15,154 bases of DNA from Verrucomicrobiota bacterium (GTDB lineage Bacteria; Verrucomicrobiota; Verrucomicrobiia; Chthoniobacterales; UBA10450): contig QHOR01000059.1 of NCBI GenBank assembly GCA_003219395.1, positions 1 to 15,154 on the forward strand, given 5' to 3'. The notes below the pieces were generated by a model. The model did no database searches. It saw only the letters and a list, made by a program, of their open reading frames with translations, and was not told the origin of the DNA. The position numbers and the translations under genes were made by a program. Below are positions 1 to 8,118 of this stretch, in pieces (positions within the stretch are counted from its first letter, which is position 1; each line of letters begins with the position of its first letter).

Positions 1-336
1 ATTTCCGCGCCTTGCGGTTCGCTGGTGATAGTCACAGCGCCATTGACGAATGCGAATGATTTTCGCCCGGTTGCGCCGCGTTGGATCTCAACGCTATCAC
101 GCATTTCCCAGTCGCCGCGCTTCACAATGAGCGCGTATTTGCCGGTTGGAAGATCGGCGAGTTTCTGTGGAGCAACTCCGGAGCGCGACATCCTGCCGTC
201 CTCGCTGCGCAAAATAAACTGAGCGCCGGGTGGATGGGATTCAAGATCCAATGCGCCTTTGCTCCGCGCCAAACGAAAGACAGGCGCCTGAAACGATTTC
301 CCGCTGCCAAAATCAACAATGGTCTCGATCGGGTCG
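1..336 (-). CDS. PEGA-repeat tail of the Ser/Thr kinase, displaced by a frameshift; runs off the left edge
   Basis: This reading frame is open from about position 336 down to position 1 and continues the kinase encoded just upstream, one base out of frame with it. The translation carries PEGA-type signatures. A complete repeat begins HPPGAQFILRSEDG, continues through LADLPTGKYALIVKRGDWE and ends in a beta-strand-like stretch. A further repeat begins ITSEPQGAE at the window edge. PEGA domains are small beta-sandwich repeats that usually sit outside the cytoplasm at the end of membrane kinases or other envelope proteins. The first repeat of the series (TEPPGALVLLDD) lies in the kinase frame, so the break falls inside that repeat. 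I see no start codon with a ribosome binding site that would make this an independent gene. The 3' end is outside the window. Confidence 0.75.
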
Positions 337-1428
337 TAGCCCGGACTCATTAAATGTCGCCGGGCTTTTCTTGGCGTGATCATCGAGCAAAACCAACGCG
401 CCCGGCGGCTCCGTGCGAATTGTTGTTTGCAAATTGAGATCGCTGCTCGCCGGGGAGGGCGAACGCAACCGGATGACGAAGACGATCGCCGCGATCAACA
501 AAATGGATAAAACGGCGACGGCGAATTTTACCCGCGATTTATTTCCTGGCGGACGTTCGACTCGCTCCAAGGCTGCAAGCTCGTCGCGCATCTGTGCGGC
601 CGACGTGTAACGCTTACGCAGATTGTTCGCGCACGCTTTTAGCAGCACATCGTTCAACCGAAGCAGGGCTTCCCTGTCCGGGCGACTGCTTAACCGTGAA
701 GCGATCTCCGGAAAATCGAGCCGGTCTTTTCCGGTGCTGATTTCATAAATGACTTTGCCGAGGCTGAAGACGTCGGCCTGGGGTGTGCCAGGTCCCTCCG
801 GTGGAACATAACCTTCGGTGCCAACGAAAGAGTGTTGGCCGGTAGCAGCAACCAATCCGATGTCAGCCAACTTCGGCTTACCATCGACGAAAATAATGTT
901 AGACGGTTTGATGTCGCGATGCGTAAGCCCATGCGCGTGCAGCGCCTGTAGGGCTTCACTTAGCGAAATGCCAAGTCGAATCGATTCCGACGCCGACAGA
1001 TGTTTCTGTCGCTCCAGTTCGCTATTCAGCGTGCGCGGCTGGTATTTGACGACGTCTATGTTGCGACCGCCCAAATGATCGTCGGCCAGCTCCATGATGT
1101 AGTAAAGGTACTCGCTCGTGAGGCCGACGTGCAGGATGTCGACGAAACCGGCATGCGCACGCGAGATCGGTTCGAAGCTGGACATGCCTTCGAATTCGCG
1201 TCGAAACGCGCGCTCGCTCTCGAACGTGCTGCGATAAACAATTTTCACCGCCCGCAATGCGCCGGTGAGAGTGCGCGCTAGCCAAATTTCTCCGTAAGCG
1301 CCGCGACCGATTACCCGCAGCACTTCATGATCGGGAATAATTGGGACGTTAGCCGAGACCTTGGGAATGAGCGCGATTTTACACAAAGCACTTAGCCAAG
1401 GCAATGGTACGGCGTGACCGCCGGCCAC
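313..1428 (-). CDS. Membrane Ser/Thr protein kinase (Hanks type) with PEGA domain; C terminus frameshifted
   Basis: A Hanks-type kinase that phosphorylates Ser/Thr on partner proteins. In the 371-residue reading the glycine loop GRGAYG is at 41-46, the ATP-binding lysine (AVK) at 62, the catalytic loop HRDIKPSN at 170-177, the metal-binding motif as DIG instead of DFG at 189-191, and GTEGYVPPEG replaces the usual APE region near 203-212. The catalytic Asp172 and Asp189 are present, so it should be active. Residues 301-320 form one membrane segment, giving a cytoplasmic kinase and an outer tail that starts a PEGA repeat at 338. The frame then ends at TGA 313-315, inside that repeat, while the adjacent frame carries more PEGA sequence: a net +1 frame change near 336-350. 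The GTG start at 1428 lies 9 bases after the sigma factor stop, suggesting translational coupling; a later start before the glycine loop is possible. Confidence 0.9.
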   Translation of the reverse strand: MAGGHAVPLPWLSALCKIALIPKVSANVPIIPDHEVLRVIGRGAYGEIWLARTLTGALRAVKIVYRSTFESERAFRREFEGMSSFEPISRAHAGFVDILHVGLTSEYLYYIMELADDHLGGRNIDVVKYQPRTLNSELERQKHLSASESIRLGISLSEALQALHAHGLTHRDIKPSNIIFVDGKPKLADIGLVAATGQHSFVGTEGYVPPEGPGTPQADVFSLGKVIYEISTGKDRLDFPEIASRLSSRPDREALLRLNDVLLKACANNLRKRYTSAAQMRDELAALERVERPPGNKSRVKFAVAVLSILLIAAIVFVIRLRSPSPASSDLNLQTTIRTEPPGALVLLDDHAKKSPATFNESGLRPDRDHC

Positions 1429-1437
1429 GGCCGCGCA

Positions 1438-2064
1438 CTACCTGGAGCGCTCCAGCGCTTTAATCTCTTTTTTCAAGAGGACGGCAACGCGATGCCGGGC
1501 GAGATACACCTGACCCACGCTCACTTGCAATTGTGCAGCGACTTTTTGCGCCGGCCATTCTTTGCGCACATAGCAATCGAATATCTGAAACTGTTTCGGA
1601 TTGACCTTCTTCTTCACCCGGGCAATCGCAGTGTCCATTAAGTTTTCCTGCCATTCTCGTTCCCAGACTGCATCAAGATCGACGCGATTTGTGTCAGCCA
1701 GACGTTCGATCGTGGCGGTGTTGCGATCGTCATCAGCACCGTCACGTCCAGTCTGCACACTGTCGCGCCTTCGAAATTGATCCGCGATACGCCAGCGCGT
1801 GATTTGCAATAACGACCCCTTGAACGAGCCAAGTGCTGGATCGTAGTGCAACTTATCGATCTTCTTAGCCACGGTAATGACAGTTTCCTGGACGACTTCC
1901 TGCGCCTCACAATCGGTGAGACCAGCTTTTCGGGCTGCCGAGTAAATCAGTTTCCAATACCTGTCGAAAAAGTCCTGCCAGCGTCGTTGATCGTCCCAGT
2001 TCGCAAGCCGGTCCACTAAGCTGCGACGCGTGGCCAGTAATCCAGCGCTCTTCATGGACTGCAT
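1438..2064 (-). CDS. ECF RNA polymerase sigma factor, partner of the adjacent Ser/Thr kinase
   Basis: A 208-residue group 4 (ECF) sigma factor that would direct RNA polymerase to a dedicated promoter set. Region sigma-2 spans about residues 30-102: FFDRYWKLIYSAARKAGL is followed by the acidic, helix-rich EAQEVVQETV and by FKGSLLQITRWRIADQFRRR, the core-binding and -10 recognition part. A variable linker of about 45 residues follows. Sigma-4 spans about 148-205, with a helix-turn-helix reading WPAQKVAAQLQVSVGQVYLARHR for the -35 element. There is no membrane segment and no anti-sigma gene next to it. Its 3' neighbour, 9 bases on, is a membrane Ser/Thr kinase. ECF factors linked to Ser/Thr kinases are known, notably in Planctomycetes, and in at least one studied case phosphorylation of the sigma factor replaces anti-sigma control; applying that here is inference. 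ATG 2064 and the in-frame ATG three codons later are equally plausible starts. Confidence 0.9.
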   Translation of the reverse strand: MQSMKSAGLLATRRSLVDRLANWDDQRRWQDFFDRYWKLIYSAARKAGLTDCEAQEVVQETVITVAKKIDKLHYDPALGSFKGSLLQITRWRIADQFRRRDSVQTGRDGADDDRNTATIERLADTNRVDLDAVWEREWQENLMDTAIARVKKKVNPKQFQIFDCYVRKEWPAQKVAAQLQVSVGQVYLARHRVAVLLKKEIKALERSR

Positions 2065-2219
2065 TGTAGCTGAGGACTTTAAATCCGGCGAAGCTTATAG
2101 CCAGGGCCAAACGCTCCCGAGCTACCACGACTTCTCATGTCAGTCTCGTAAGCATTTGTCCTAGGAATAATTATTATCGATTTCCTGAAAGATTTGCGCT
2201 GAACTCACGTATTCCCCCT
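2065..2219. promoter_or_regulatory. Divergent intergenic region between the sigma/kinase pair and the macroglobulin operon
   Basis: These 155 bases separate two outward-reading transcription units, so promoters for both should lie here. An AT-rich patch at about 2163-2183 (AATAATTATTATCGATTT) is the most promoter-like stretch. I could not fit a convincing -35/-10 pair at normal spacing on either strand, and neither start codon (2064 minus, 2220 plus) has a good Shine-Dalgarno sequence. If the sigma factor regulates itself or the macroglobulin operon, its target site would be expected here, but nothing in this single copy proves it. Confidence 0.3.
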
Positions 2220-4061
2220 ATGGATACAAGCGCGTTAATCACCCGATTACTTCAACTGGCCGTCCGGCCGTTTCTGCTGCTCCTGAGGTTTGTACAGAAA
2301 GTTGCTCTCGCGCTCTTCGGCCGAGTGCAATGGAGCCCACCTCGCTGGCTTTCACAAACCCGAGCCGGGGTCTCTGGTTTCAAGCGCGCACATCCGCTCA
2401 TTACGGCTTCCGGTATCATCGCTCTATTACTGCTTTCCTGCGGCGCGGCCTGGACATGGCACTGGTATCAACATCGGCCAAAGCCTCGCTATGTCAGCGT
2501 CAAGATCGAGCCGATTCCAGTAACAAAATTGGAGAAAGAGTTAACGTTTCCAACGCTTGATCTTCGATTCAGCGATTCCGCGGCGCGCCTGGAAGATTTG
2601 GAAAAAACCTCAGTGCCGGGCGTCCGGCTCGATCCTCCTTTGGCCGGCAAATGGATGTGGGCGAATGATCAGCATTTGTTTTTCAAACCAACTGAAGACT
2701 GGCCGGCGGATCAAAAATTCAAGATCCTCTTCGACAAGAAATTTTTTCCGTCGCACGTTTTGGTGGAGCGCCGCGTTTACGAATTCACAACGCCGCCGTT
2801 TGAGATCGCCATCAAAGATCTTCAGCTTTATCAGGATCCGGCCAATCCGACGCAACGCCAGATCACAGCAACACTCGAATTGACGCACGCGATCGAGCCC
2901 GGTGAATTAGACCGGCACGTCCAACTCTCGATGATCGGCGGATCGACAATTTTTCCGCCTAACGATCCGGCGCCGCATTTCACTCTCACTTATGGATTGC
3001 ATAAACGCATCGCCTATTTGCGCAGCTCGAACGTGATCTTGCCGGCCAAGGAAGAATTCCTAAAACTCGAGCTGAGTAAAGGTGTTCGGACCGCCCAAGG
3101 CGGAGCGCAAACTAACCACGCAATCGAAGACAAGCTGCGCATCCCGTCGATCGGGACCGCGTTTCAAATCGAGTCTATGACAGGGACCATCGCGCGGAAC
3201 AAGAATGGCGAACCAGAACAGATTGTGATCTTAAACACCACTGCCGATATCAGCAGTACCGATCTGGCGAAGGCGATTCAGATCCGGCTGCTGCCGAAAC
3301 GCGAAGCCGAAAAAACTGAACAATCAGACTCGGAAACTTCGGATTCGGAAACGAGTGACGAAAGTAGTTCAAGCGACGAAAGCGCGCGCAGCGCCGAGTC
3401 TCAAGAGGACGAATCGAGTGATACGACAGAATCAGATCAAGGCTCGAAATGGCAAAGCCCGACAGATGTGCCGGATGATGTGCTTGAGCAAGCCAACCGA
3501 ATCGAATTCACGGTTGTGCCATCGGAAAAAGCGCAAGATCGACAACACGCATTCAAGATCCGGGTCGAATCGGACGGCGAACTTTATGTGCGGGTCGCGA
3601 AGGGAGTGCGCGCCTCTGGCGATTATCCTCTTGCGGAAGACTACAATGCGATTGTGGCAGTGCCGCAACTTCCGCGCGAAGTTCAGATCGAAGGGCAAGG
3701 CGGTTTGCTGGCGCTGAACGGCGACCGGAAATTGTCGATCCGTTCACGCGCTCTGGCAGGAATCGAATTCGAGATCGCGCGTGTTGCTACCACTCAAATC
3801 AACCATCTCGTCAGCCAGACCCAGGGGAAATTCGAAGACCCCGAATTTCGCGATTCCCATCTGTTCAACCAGGAAAACATCTCGCGAATTGGGCTCGCAG
3901 CAGCCGATTGCATTCGAAAACAAATGGAAATCGAATTATTCAGCCTTCGATTTTTCCGAGCACCTTCGCAAACCGGCAGACGGCGGAAGCGAGCGTGGTC
4001 TTTTCTTTCTCACTGCGCGCGGCTGGGATCCGGCGAAAAAGAAACCGATCACGTCGATTAA
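2220..4061 (+). CDS. Bacterial alpha-2-macroglobulin, N-terminal part (broken by frameshift near 3890)
   Basis: N-terminal third of a YfhM-like alpha-2-macroglobulin, a periplasmic protease trap. A cytoplasmic-looking basic and amphipathic segment (residues 1-60) precedes a membrane segment at about 61-80. That segment contains LLSC, which resembles a lipobox (Cys74) but sits far from the start. Beta-rich macroglobulin-like domains follow. An acidic Ser/Glu/Asp-rich insert lies at about 3301-3455. The family-like sequence continues to ENISRI (about 3872-3890). The frame then reads unrelated Arg-rich sequence to a stop at 4061, while the adjacent frame carries the rest of the protein. One net +1 frame change at about 3886-3905 would restore a single gene, 2220-8118, of about 1,965 residues, normal for the family. 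ATG 2220 is the only sensible start, although no ribosome binding site precedes it. Confidence 0.88.
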   Translation: MDTSALITRLLQLAVRPFLLLLRFVQKVALALFGRVQWSPPRWLSQTRAGVSGFKRAHPLITASGIIALLLLSCGAAWTWHWYQHRPKPRYVSVKIEPIPVTKLEKELTFPTLDLRFSDSAARLEDLEKTSVPGVRLDPPLAGKWMWANDQHLFFKPTEDWPADQKFKILFDKKFFPSHVLVERRVYEFTTPPFEIAIKDLQLYQDPANPTQRQITATLELTHAIEPGELDRHVQLSMIGGSTIFPPNDPAPHFTLTYGLHKRIAYLRSSNVILPAKEEFLKLELSKGVRTAQGGAQTNHAIEDKLRIPSIGTAFQIESMTGTIARNKNGEPEQIVILNTTADISSTDLAKAIQIRLLPKREAEKTEQSDSETSDSETSDESSSSDESARSAESQEDESSDTTESDQGSKWQSPTDVPDDVLEQANRIEFTVVPSEKAQDRQHAFKIRVESDGELYVRVAKGVRASGDYPLAEDYNAIVAVPQLPREVQIEGQGGLLALNGDRKLSIRSRALAGIEFEIARVATTQINHLVSQTQGKFEDPEFRDSHLFNQENISRIGLAAADCIRKQMEIELFSLRFFRAPSQTGRRRKRAWSFLSHCARLGSGEKETDHVD

Positions 4062-7000
4062 CGACAGCAGGTTTCTTCTCGTCACGGACATCGGAATTGT
4101 GACAAAGAAAAATACCGATGGCACCAGTGACGTCTTCTTGATGTCGATCAAGAGCGGCCAACCGATCAACGGCGCTACTGTCGACATTCTAGGAAAGAAC
4201 GGCGTGCCGATCGAGACAGCCAAAACAGCCGCCGATGGCCATTGCGCGTTTTCGTCGGTCGAAAAATTGGAGCGCGAAAAAACACCGGTGGCATTTGTCG
4301 CCCGCAATGGCGACGACATCGCGTTCCTGCCTTTTGGCCGCGAGGATCGCATCTTGAATTTTTCGCGATTTGAGATTGAAGGCGCGGAAAATATTGTGCC
4401 GGAAGGGCTCGACGCGTTCGTCTTTACCGAGCGCGGTATTTACCGGCCGGGAGATGAAATTCACATCGGACTGGTGGTGAAACAGCGCAACTGGGGCGGC
4501 AATCTCAAAGGTTTACCGATCGAAACCGAAGTAGTCGATGCGCGTGATCTACGGGTCCAGACAAAGAAACTCACTTTGCCGGAAACAGGATTCACAGAGC
4601 TGAGCTATCAGACGGCAAACGAATCGCCGACTGGCCTTTACACCATCAACGTTTATCTGATCAAAAACAACAAGCGCTCGAGTTTGCTCGGTTCCGCCAC
4701 TGCGCAGGTAAAAGAATTCCTGCCCGACCGCATGAAAATCGAAACGCGTCTTTCCAAAGGCGCGCCGCACGGGTGGGTTCATCCCAAGGAAATGCAGGCG
4801 CTGGTCACTCTGGCGAACCTTTATGGCACACCCGCAACCGATCGGCGCGTGACCGGTAAGATTGAGCTCACCCCGACGGCATTTTCGTTTCCGGAATTTC
4901 GGGACTTCACTTTTTTCGACCCGCTCTTCGACGAAAACAAAAATCAGCAAGAGCAAACAGTCGATCTCGGCGAACAGAAAACGGATGGAGAAGGCCACGC
5001 CGCTTTCGACCTGCAATTGGAACGCTTCGCGGACGCGACCTACTCGATGCGATTTATCGCCGAAGGCTTCGAAGGAGAAGGGGGCAGGAGCGTGATGGGC
5101 GACGTCGGCGCGCTTGTCTCCGCTCTGCCTTACGTGATCGGCTACAAGGCCGACGGCGATCTTCGTTATATTGAGATGAATAAGCCGCGTGCAATCGATG
5201 TAGTCGCAGTCGATCCAGAACTGAATCGCATCGCTATCGAGAACGTCACGGTCAATCTGATTGCGCAGGAATACGTTTCCGTGCTGAAGAAACAAGAGAA
5301 TGGAAATTACGTTTACGAGTCGGTGTTGAAAGAGCGCCCGGCGAAATCGGAAAAAATCTCGGTCGCAGCCACCGGTAATCATTACGCCCTTCCGACCAAT
5401 GAACCCGGTAATTATGTGCTCGAGCTGCGCGACGATCAGAATCGCACCCTAAGCAAATTGCGTTTCTCAGTAGTAGGTCACGCGGCAGTTGCCGCTACGT
5501 TGCAGAAAAACGCGGAGCTGGAGATCAAACTCGATCGCAAAGAGTACAGCGCCGGTGATGAAATTGCCGTGAGCGTCACGGCGCCCTACAGCGGTTACGG
5601 TCTGATCACAATCGAACGCGAAAAGGTTTACGGATATAGCTGGTTTCAAACCAACACCGCGAGCAGCATCCAGCACATTCGTTTGCCTCAAGGTTTCGAA
5701 GGCAGCGGTTATGTGAATGTCGCTTTTATCCGGGCGCTCGATTCCAAAGAAATTTTTGTCAGCCCGCTTAGCTACGGCGTCGTCCCGTTCACGGCCAACA
5801 TCGAAAAGCGCAGGCTGAAGATCGATCTCCAAACGGCGGCAAAAGCCAAGCCGGGCGAACCGTTGCACATCGGTTACAAAACCGATCGTCCAAGCAAGAT
5901 TGTCATTTTCGCAGTCGATCAGGGCATTCTGCAGATCACGGACTACAAGACGCCTAATCCGCTAGCGTATCTCTTTCGCAAATGCGCTCTTGGTGTGGAG
6001 ACAGCGCAGATTGTTGATCTAATCATTCCGGAATTTTCCTTGCTGCGTTCTCTCTCCGCGTTTGGCGGCGATGGCGAAGGAGTGCAAAAATTAAATCCGT
6101 TCAAGCGCGTCACGGAAAAACCGGTCGTGTTTTGGTCGGGCATTATCGATGCCGACGCGACGACCCGCGAAGTTGTCTATGATGTGCCAGATTTTTTCGA
6201 CGGCACTCTAAAGGTAATGGCGGTCGGTGTTTCCAATGAAACCGCTGGATCAGCCGACCGCGAGGCGCTCATTCGGGGACCTTTTGTCATCACGCCAAGC
6301 GTACCGGTTCTGGCGGCTCCTGGTGACGAATTTGAGGCCGGTGTGACCATCGCGAACAACGTCGAGGGCTCGGGTGCAGAGGCGCAGATCGAGCTACGCG
6401 CCGAGTCGTCGCCTCAACTATCGATCTTAGGCACAGCGACACAAAAACTGCGAATCGCTGAAGGCCGGGAGCAAAGCGTGAACTTGCGCTTCCATGTTAA
6501 CGACGTGCTCGGCTCCGGCGAAATCAAATTTGTGGCCAGCAGAAATGGAATCGAAACGCGCCGGCGCGCTACGCTCAGCGTCCGTCCACCGGTTCCGTAT
6601 GCCACCGACGTTCGCAGCGGGGACTTCAAAAAAGGAAGCACGGATGTTCAGATTACGCGTGCGATCTATGCCGAATTTGGCAAACGCGAAGCGGCGATCG
6701 CAGCGGTCCCGCTGGGACTCGCCCACGGTCTTTATGTTTTTCTAAAAGACTTTCCTCATGGCTGCAGTGAGCAGATCACCAGCGGCGCGTTTTGCCGGCT
6801 TATGCTCGTGGATGAAGCCGATTTCGGGCTCAGTCGTGCAGAGGTAAATCGTCAGCTCGAAAAAGTCTTCGGGATTTTGCGACGCCGTCAAAATGATCAG
6901 GGTGCGTTCGGGTACTGGGCGCCGGAAACCGATGAGCAGATCAGTTTCAATTCCGTTTACGCGATGGATTTTCTAAGCACAGCGAAAACGGCCGGATTCG

Positions 7001-8118
7001 CGCCGCCAGCGGACATGTTCGCGAGCGGCCTGCGCTATTTGCAAAAAATGGTTGGGCGCCAAGCCTCGACACTGGCAGAAGCGCGCACCGTCGCGTACGG
7101 CATCTACGTGCTCACGCGGGAAGGCGTTGTCACCACCAACTACATTCTTAATCTGCGCGATTACCTGGAACAGCATCAGGCCAATGTTTGGGCGAATGAT
7201 ATCACCGGGGTTTATCTCGCCGCTGCGCTCAAACTTTTGCACAAAGATAAGGACGCAGACGATTTGATCGCCGCCTACAAGATCGATAGGGAGTCGACTA
7301 GAGAATACGACGACTTCTGTCAGCCACTCGGATCGAACGCGCAATACATCGCCGTACTGGCGCACGCATTCCCGGACCGCCTGAAAAAAATCTCGGCTGG
7401 AGAATTTGAGCAAATTCTCGATCCGATTGGACACAGTGAATTCAACACGCTCTCAGCGGCCTACGCTGTTTCGGCGTTGAAATCGTACTCGCACATGATC
7501 GCGAAAAAGCTGCCGGATCTCAGCATTGTCGAAATCCACCGAGACAAGCGTGAGGTCGCACTAACGAGCGGCGCGAAGTTGCTGCAACGGACGCCATTCT
7601 CCAGGGATGCTGTCGCGCTCCGCTTTAAAACCGCGGGAATGCTCAGTGGTCCCGGCGCATTTTTCCAGGTAGTCGAAGCTGGGTTTGATCGGCATGTACC
7701 GACTCAACCGATCACAGCCGGATTGGAAGTTTATCGCGAGTTGCTCGACAAGAATGACAAGCCGGTGACGCAGACGAAACTGGGCGAACCGATTCATGTT
7801 CGTCTGCACGTGCGAACGGTGCGCGACGAACCAGTCACCAATGTTGCCATTGTCGATCTGTTACCCGGCGGATTCGAAGTTGTCGGTTCATCACTGCAGC
7901 CGGGCGTCTCGACAATTTCCGGCGTCGATTACGTGGATGTGCGCGAAGATCGCGCCGTCTTCTACGCAACCGTCTCGAGCACTGCGCTCGAGCTCAATTA
8001 TCAGATTAAATCATCTAATCGCGGCGACTTTACTGTGCCACCGGTTTTAGCGGAATCGATGTACGAGCGAAACGTCAAGGGACGCGGCGTCGGCGGAAAG
8101 ATCAGCGTGACGGAATAA
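3886..8118 (+). CDS. Bacterial alpha-2-macroglobulin, main part with thioester domain
   Basis: Continuation of the gene starting at 2220, in the +1 frame. Domains in order: an MG3-like region (RGLFFLTARGWDP to SIKSGQPINGATVDIL, about 3990-4190); an MG2 domain with the hallmark FTERGIYRPGDEIHI (about 4423-4467); more MG and bait-region-like sequence; the conserved RSLSAFGGDGEG stretch near 6046-6081; the A2M domain (VFWSGIIDADATTREVVYDV, from about 6127); and the thioester-containing helical domain with GCSEQ, Cys-Ser-Glu-Gln at 6763-6774. The C-terminal beta domain includes VDVREDRAVFYA and ends at TAA 8116-8118. When a protease cuts the bait region, the Cys-Gln thioester links covalently to it and the protein closes around it. 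The thioester is intact, so nothing but the frame break suggests loss of function. It directly abuts pbpC, the classical arrangement. No start codon with a ribosome binding site marks this as a separate gene. Confidence 0.93.
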   Translation, partial: ELGSQQPIAFENKWKSNYSAFDFSEHLRKPADGGSERGLFFLTARGWDPAKKKPITSINDSRFLLVTDIGIVTKKNTDGTSDVFLMSIKSGQPINGATVDILGKNGVPIETAKTAADGHCAFSSVEKLEREKTPVAFVARNGDDIAFLPFGREDRILNFSRFEIEGAENIVPEGLDAFVFTERGIYRPGDEIHIGLVVKQRNWGGNLKGLPIETEVVDARDLRVQTKKLTLPETGFTELSYQTANESPTGLYTINVYLIKNNKRSSLLGSATAQVKEFLPDRMKIETRLSKGAPHGWVHPKEMQALVTLANLYGTPATDRRVTGKIELTPTAFSFPEFRDFTFFDPLFDENKNQQEQTVDLGEQKTDGEGHAAFDLQLERFADATYSMRFIAEGFEGEGGRSVMGDVGALVSALPYVIGYKADGDLRYIEMNKPRAIDVVAVDPELNRIAIENVTVNLIAQEYVSVLKKQENGNYVYESVLKERPAKSEKISVAATGNHYALPTNEPGNYVLELRDDQNRTLSKLRFSVVGHAAVAATLQKNAELEIKLDRKEYSAGDEIAVSVTAPYSGYGLITIEREKVYGYSWFQTNTASSIQHIRLPQGFEGSGYVNVAFIRALDSKEIFVSPLSYGVVPFTANIEKRRLKIDLQTAAKAKPGEPLHIGYKTDRPSKIVIFAVDQGILQITDYKTPNPLAYLFRKCALGVETAQIVDLIIPEFSLLRSLSAFGGDGEGVQKLNPFKRVTEKPVVFWSGIIDADATTREVVYDVPDFFDGTLKVMAVGVSNETAGSADREALIRGPFVITPSVPVLAAPGDEFEAGVTIANNVEGSGAEAQIELRAESSPQLSILGTATQKLRIAEGREQSVNLRFHVNDVLGSGEIKFVASRNGIETRRRATLSVRPPVPYATDVRSGDFKKGSTDVQITRAIYAEFGKREAAIAAVPLGLAHGLYVFLKDFPHGCSEQITSGAFCRLMLVDEADFGLSRAEVNRQLEKVFGILRRRQNDQGAFGYWAPETDEQISFNSVYAMDFLSTAKTAGFAPPADMFASGLRYLQKMVGRQASTLAEARTVAYGIYVLTREGVVTTNYILNLRDYLEQHQANVWANDITGVYLAAALKLLHKDKDADDLIAAYKIDRESTREYDDFCQPLGSNAQYIAVLAHAFPDRLKKISAGEFEQILDPIGHSEFNTLSAAYAVSALKSYSHMIAKKLPDLSIVEIHRDKREVALTSGAKLLQRTPFSRDAVALRFKTAGMLSGPGAFFQVVEAGFDRHVPTQPITAGLEVYRELLDKNDKPVTQTKLGEPIHVRLHVRTVRDEPVTNVAIVDLLPGGFEVVGSSLQPGVSTISGVDYVDVREDRAVFYATVSSTALELNYQIKSSNRGDFTVPPVLAESMYERNVKGRGVGGKISVTE

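Noticed and set aside
3781..3885. GTG 3781 as the start of a separate second macroglobulin gene
   Set aside because: The sequence in this frame before about 3886 does not resemble the family, while the other frame over the same bases does; there is no ribosome binding site.
4549..5382. A 277-codon open frame on the minus strand inside the macroglobulin
   Set aside because: It lies wholly opposite clear macroglobulin coding sequence, has no recognisable domain and a composition typical of an antisense shadow.
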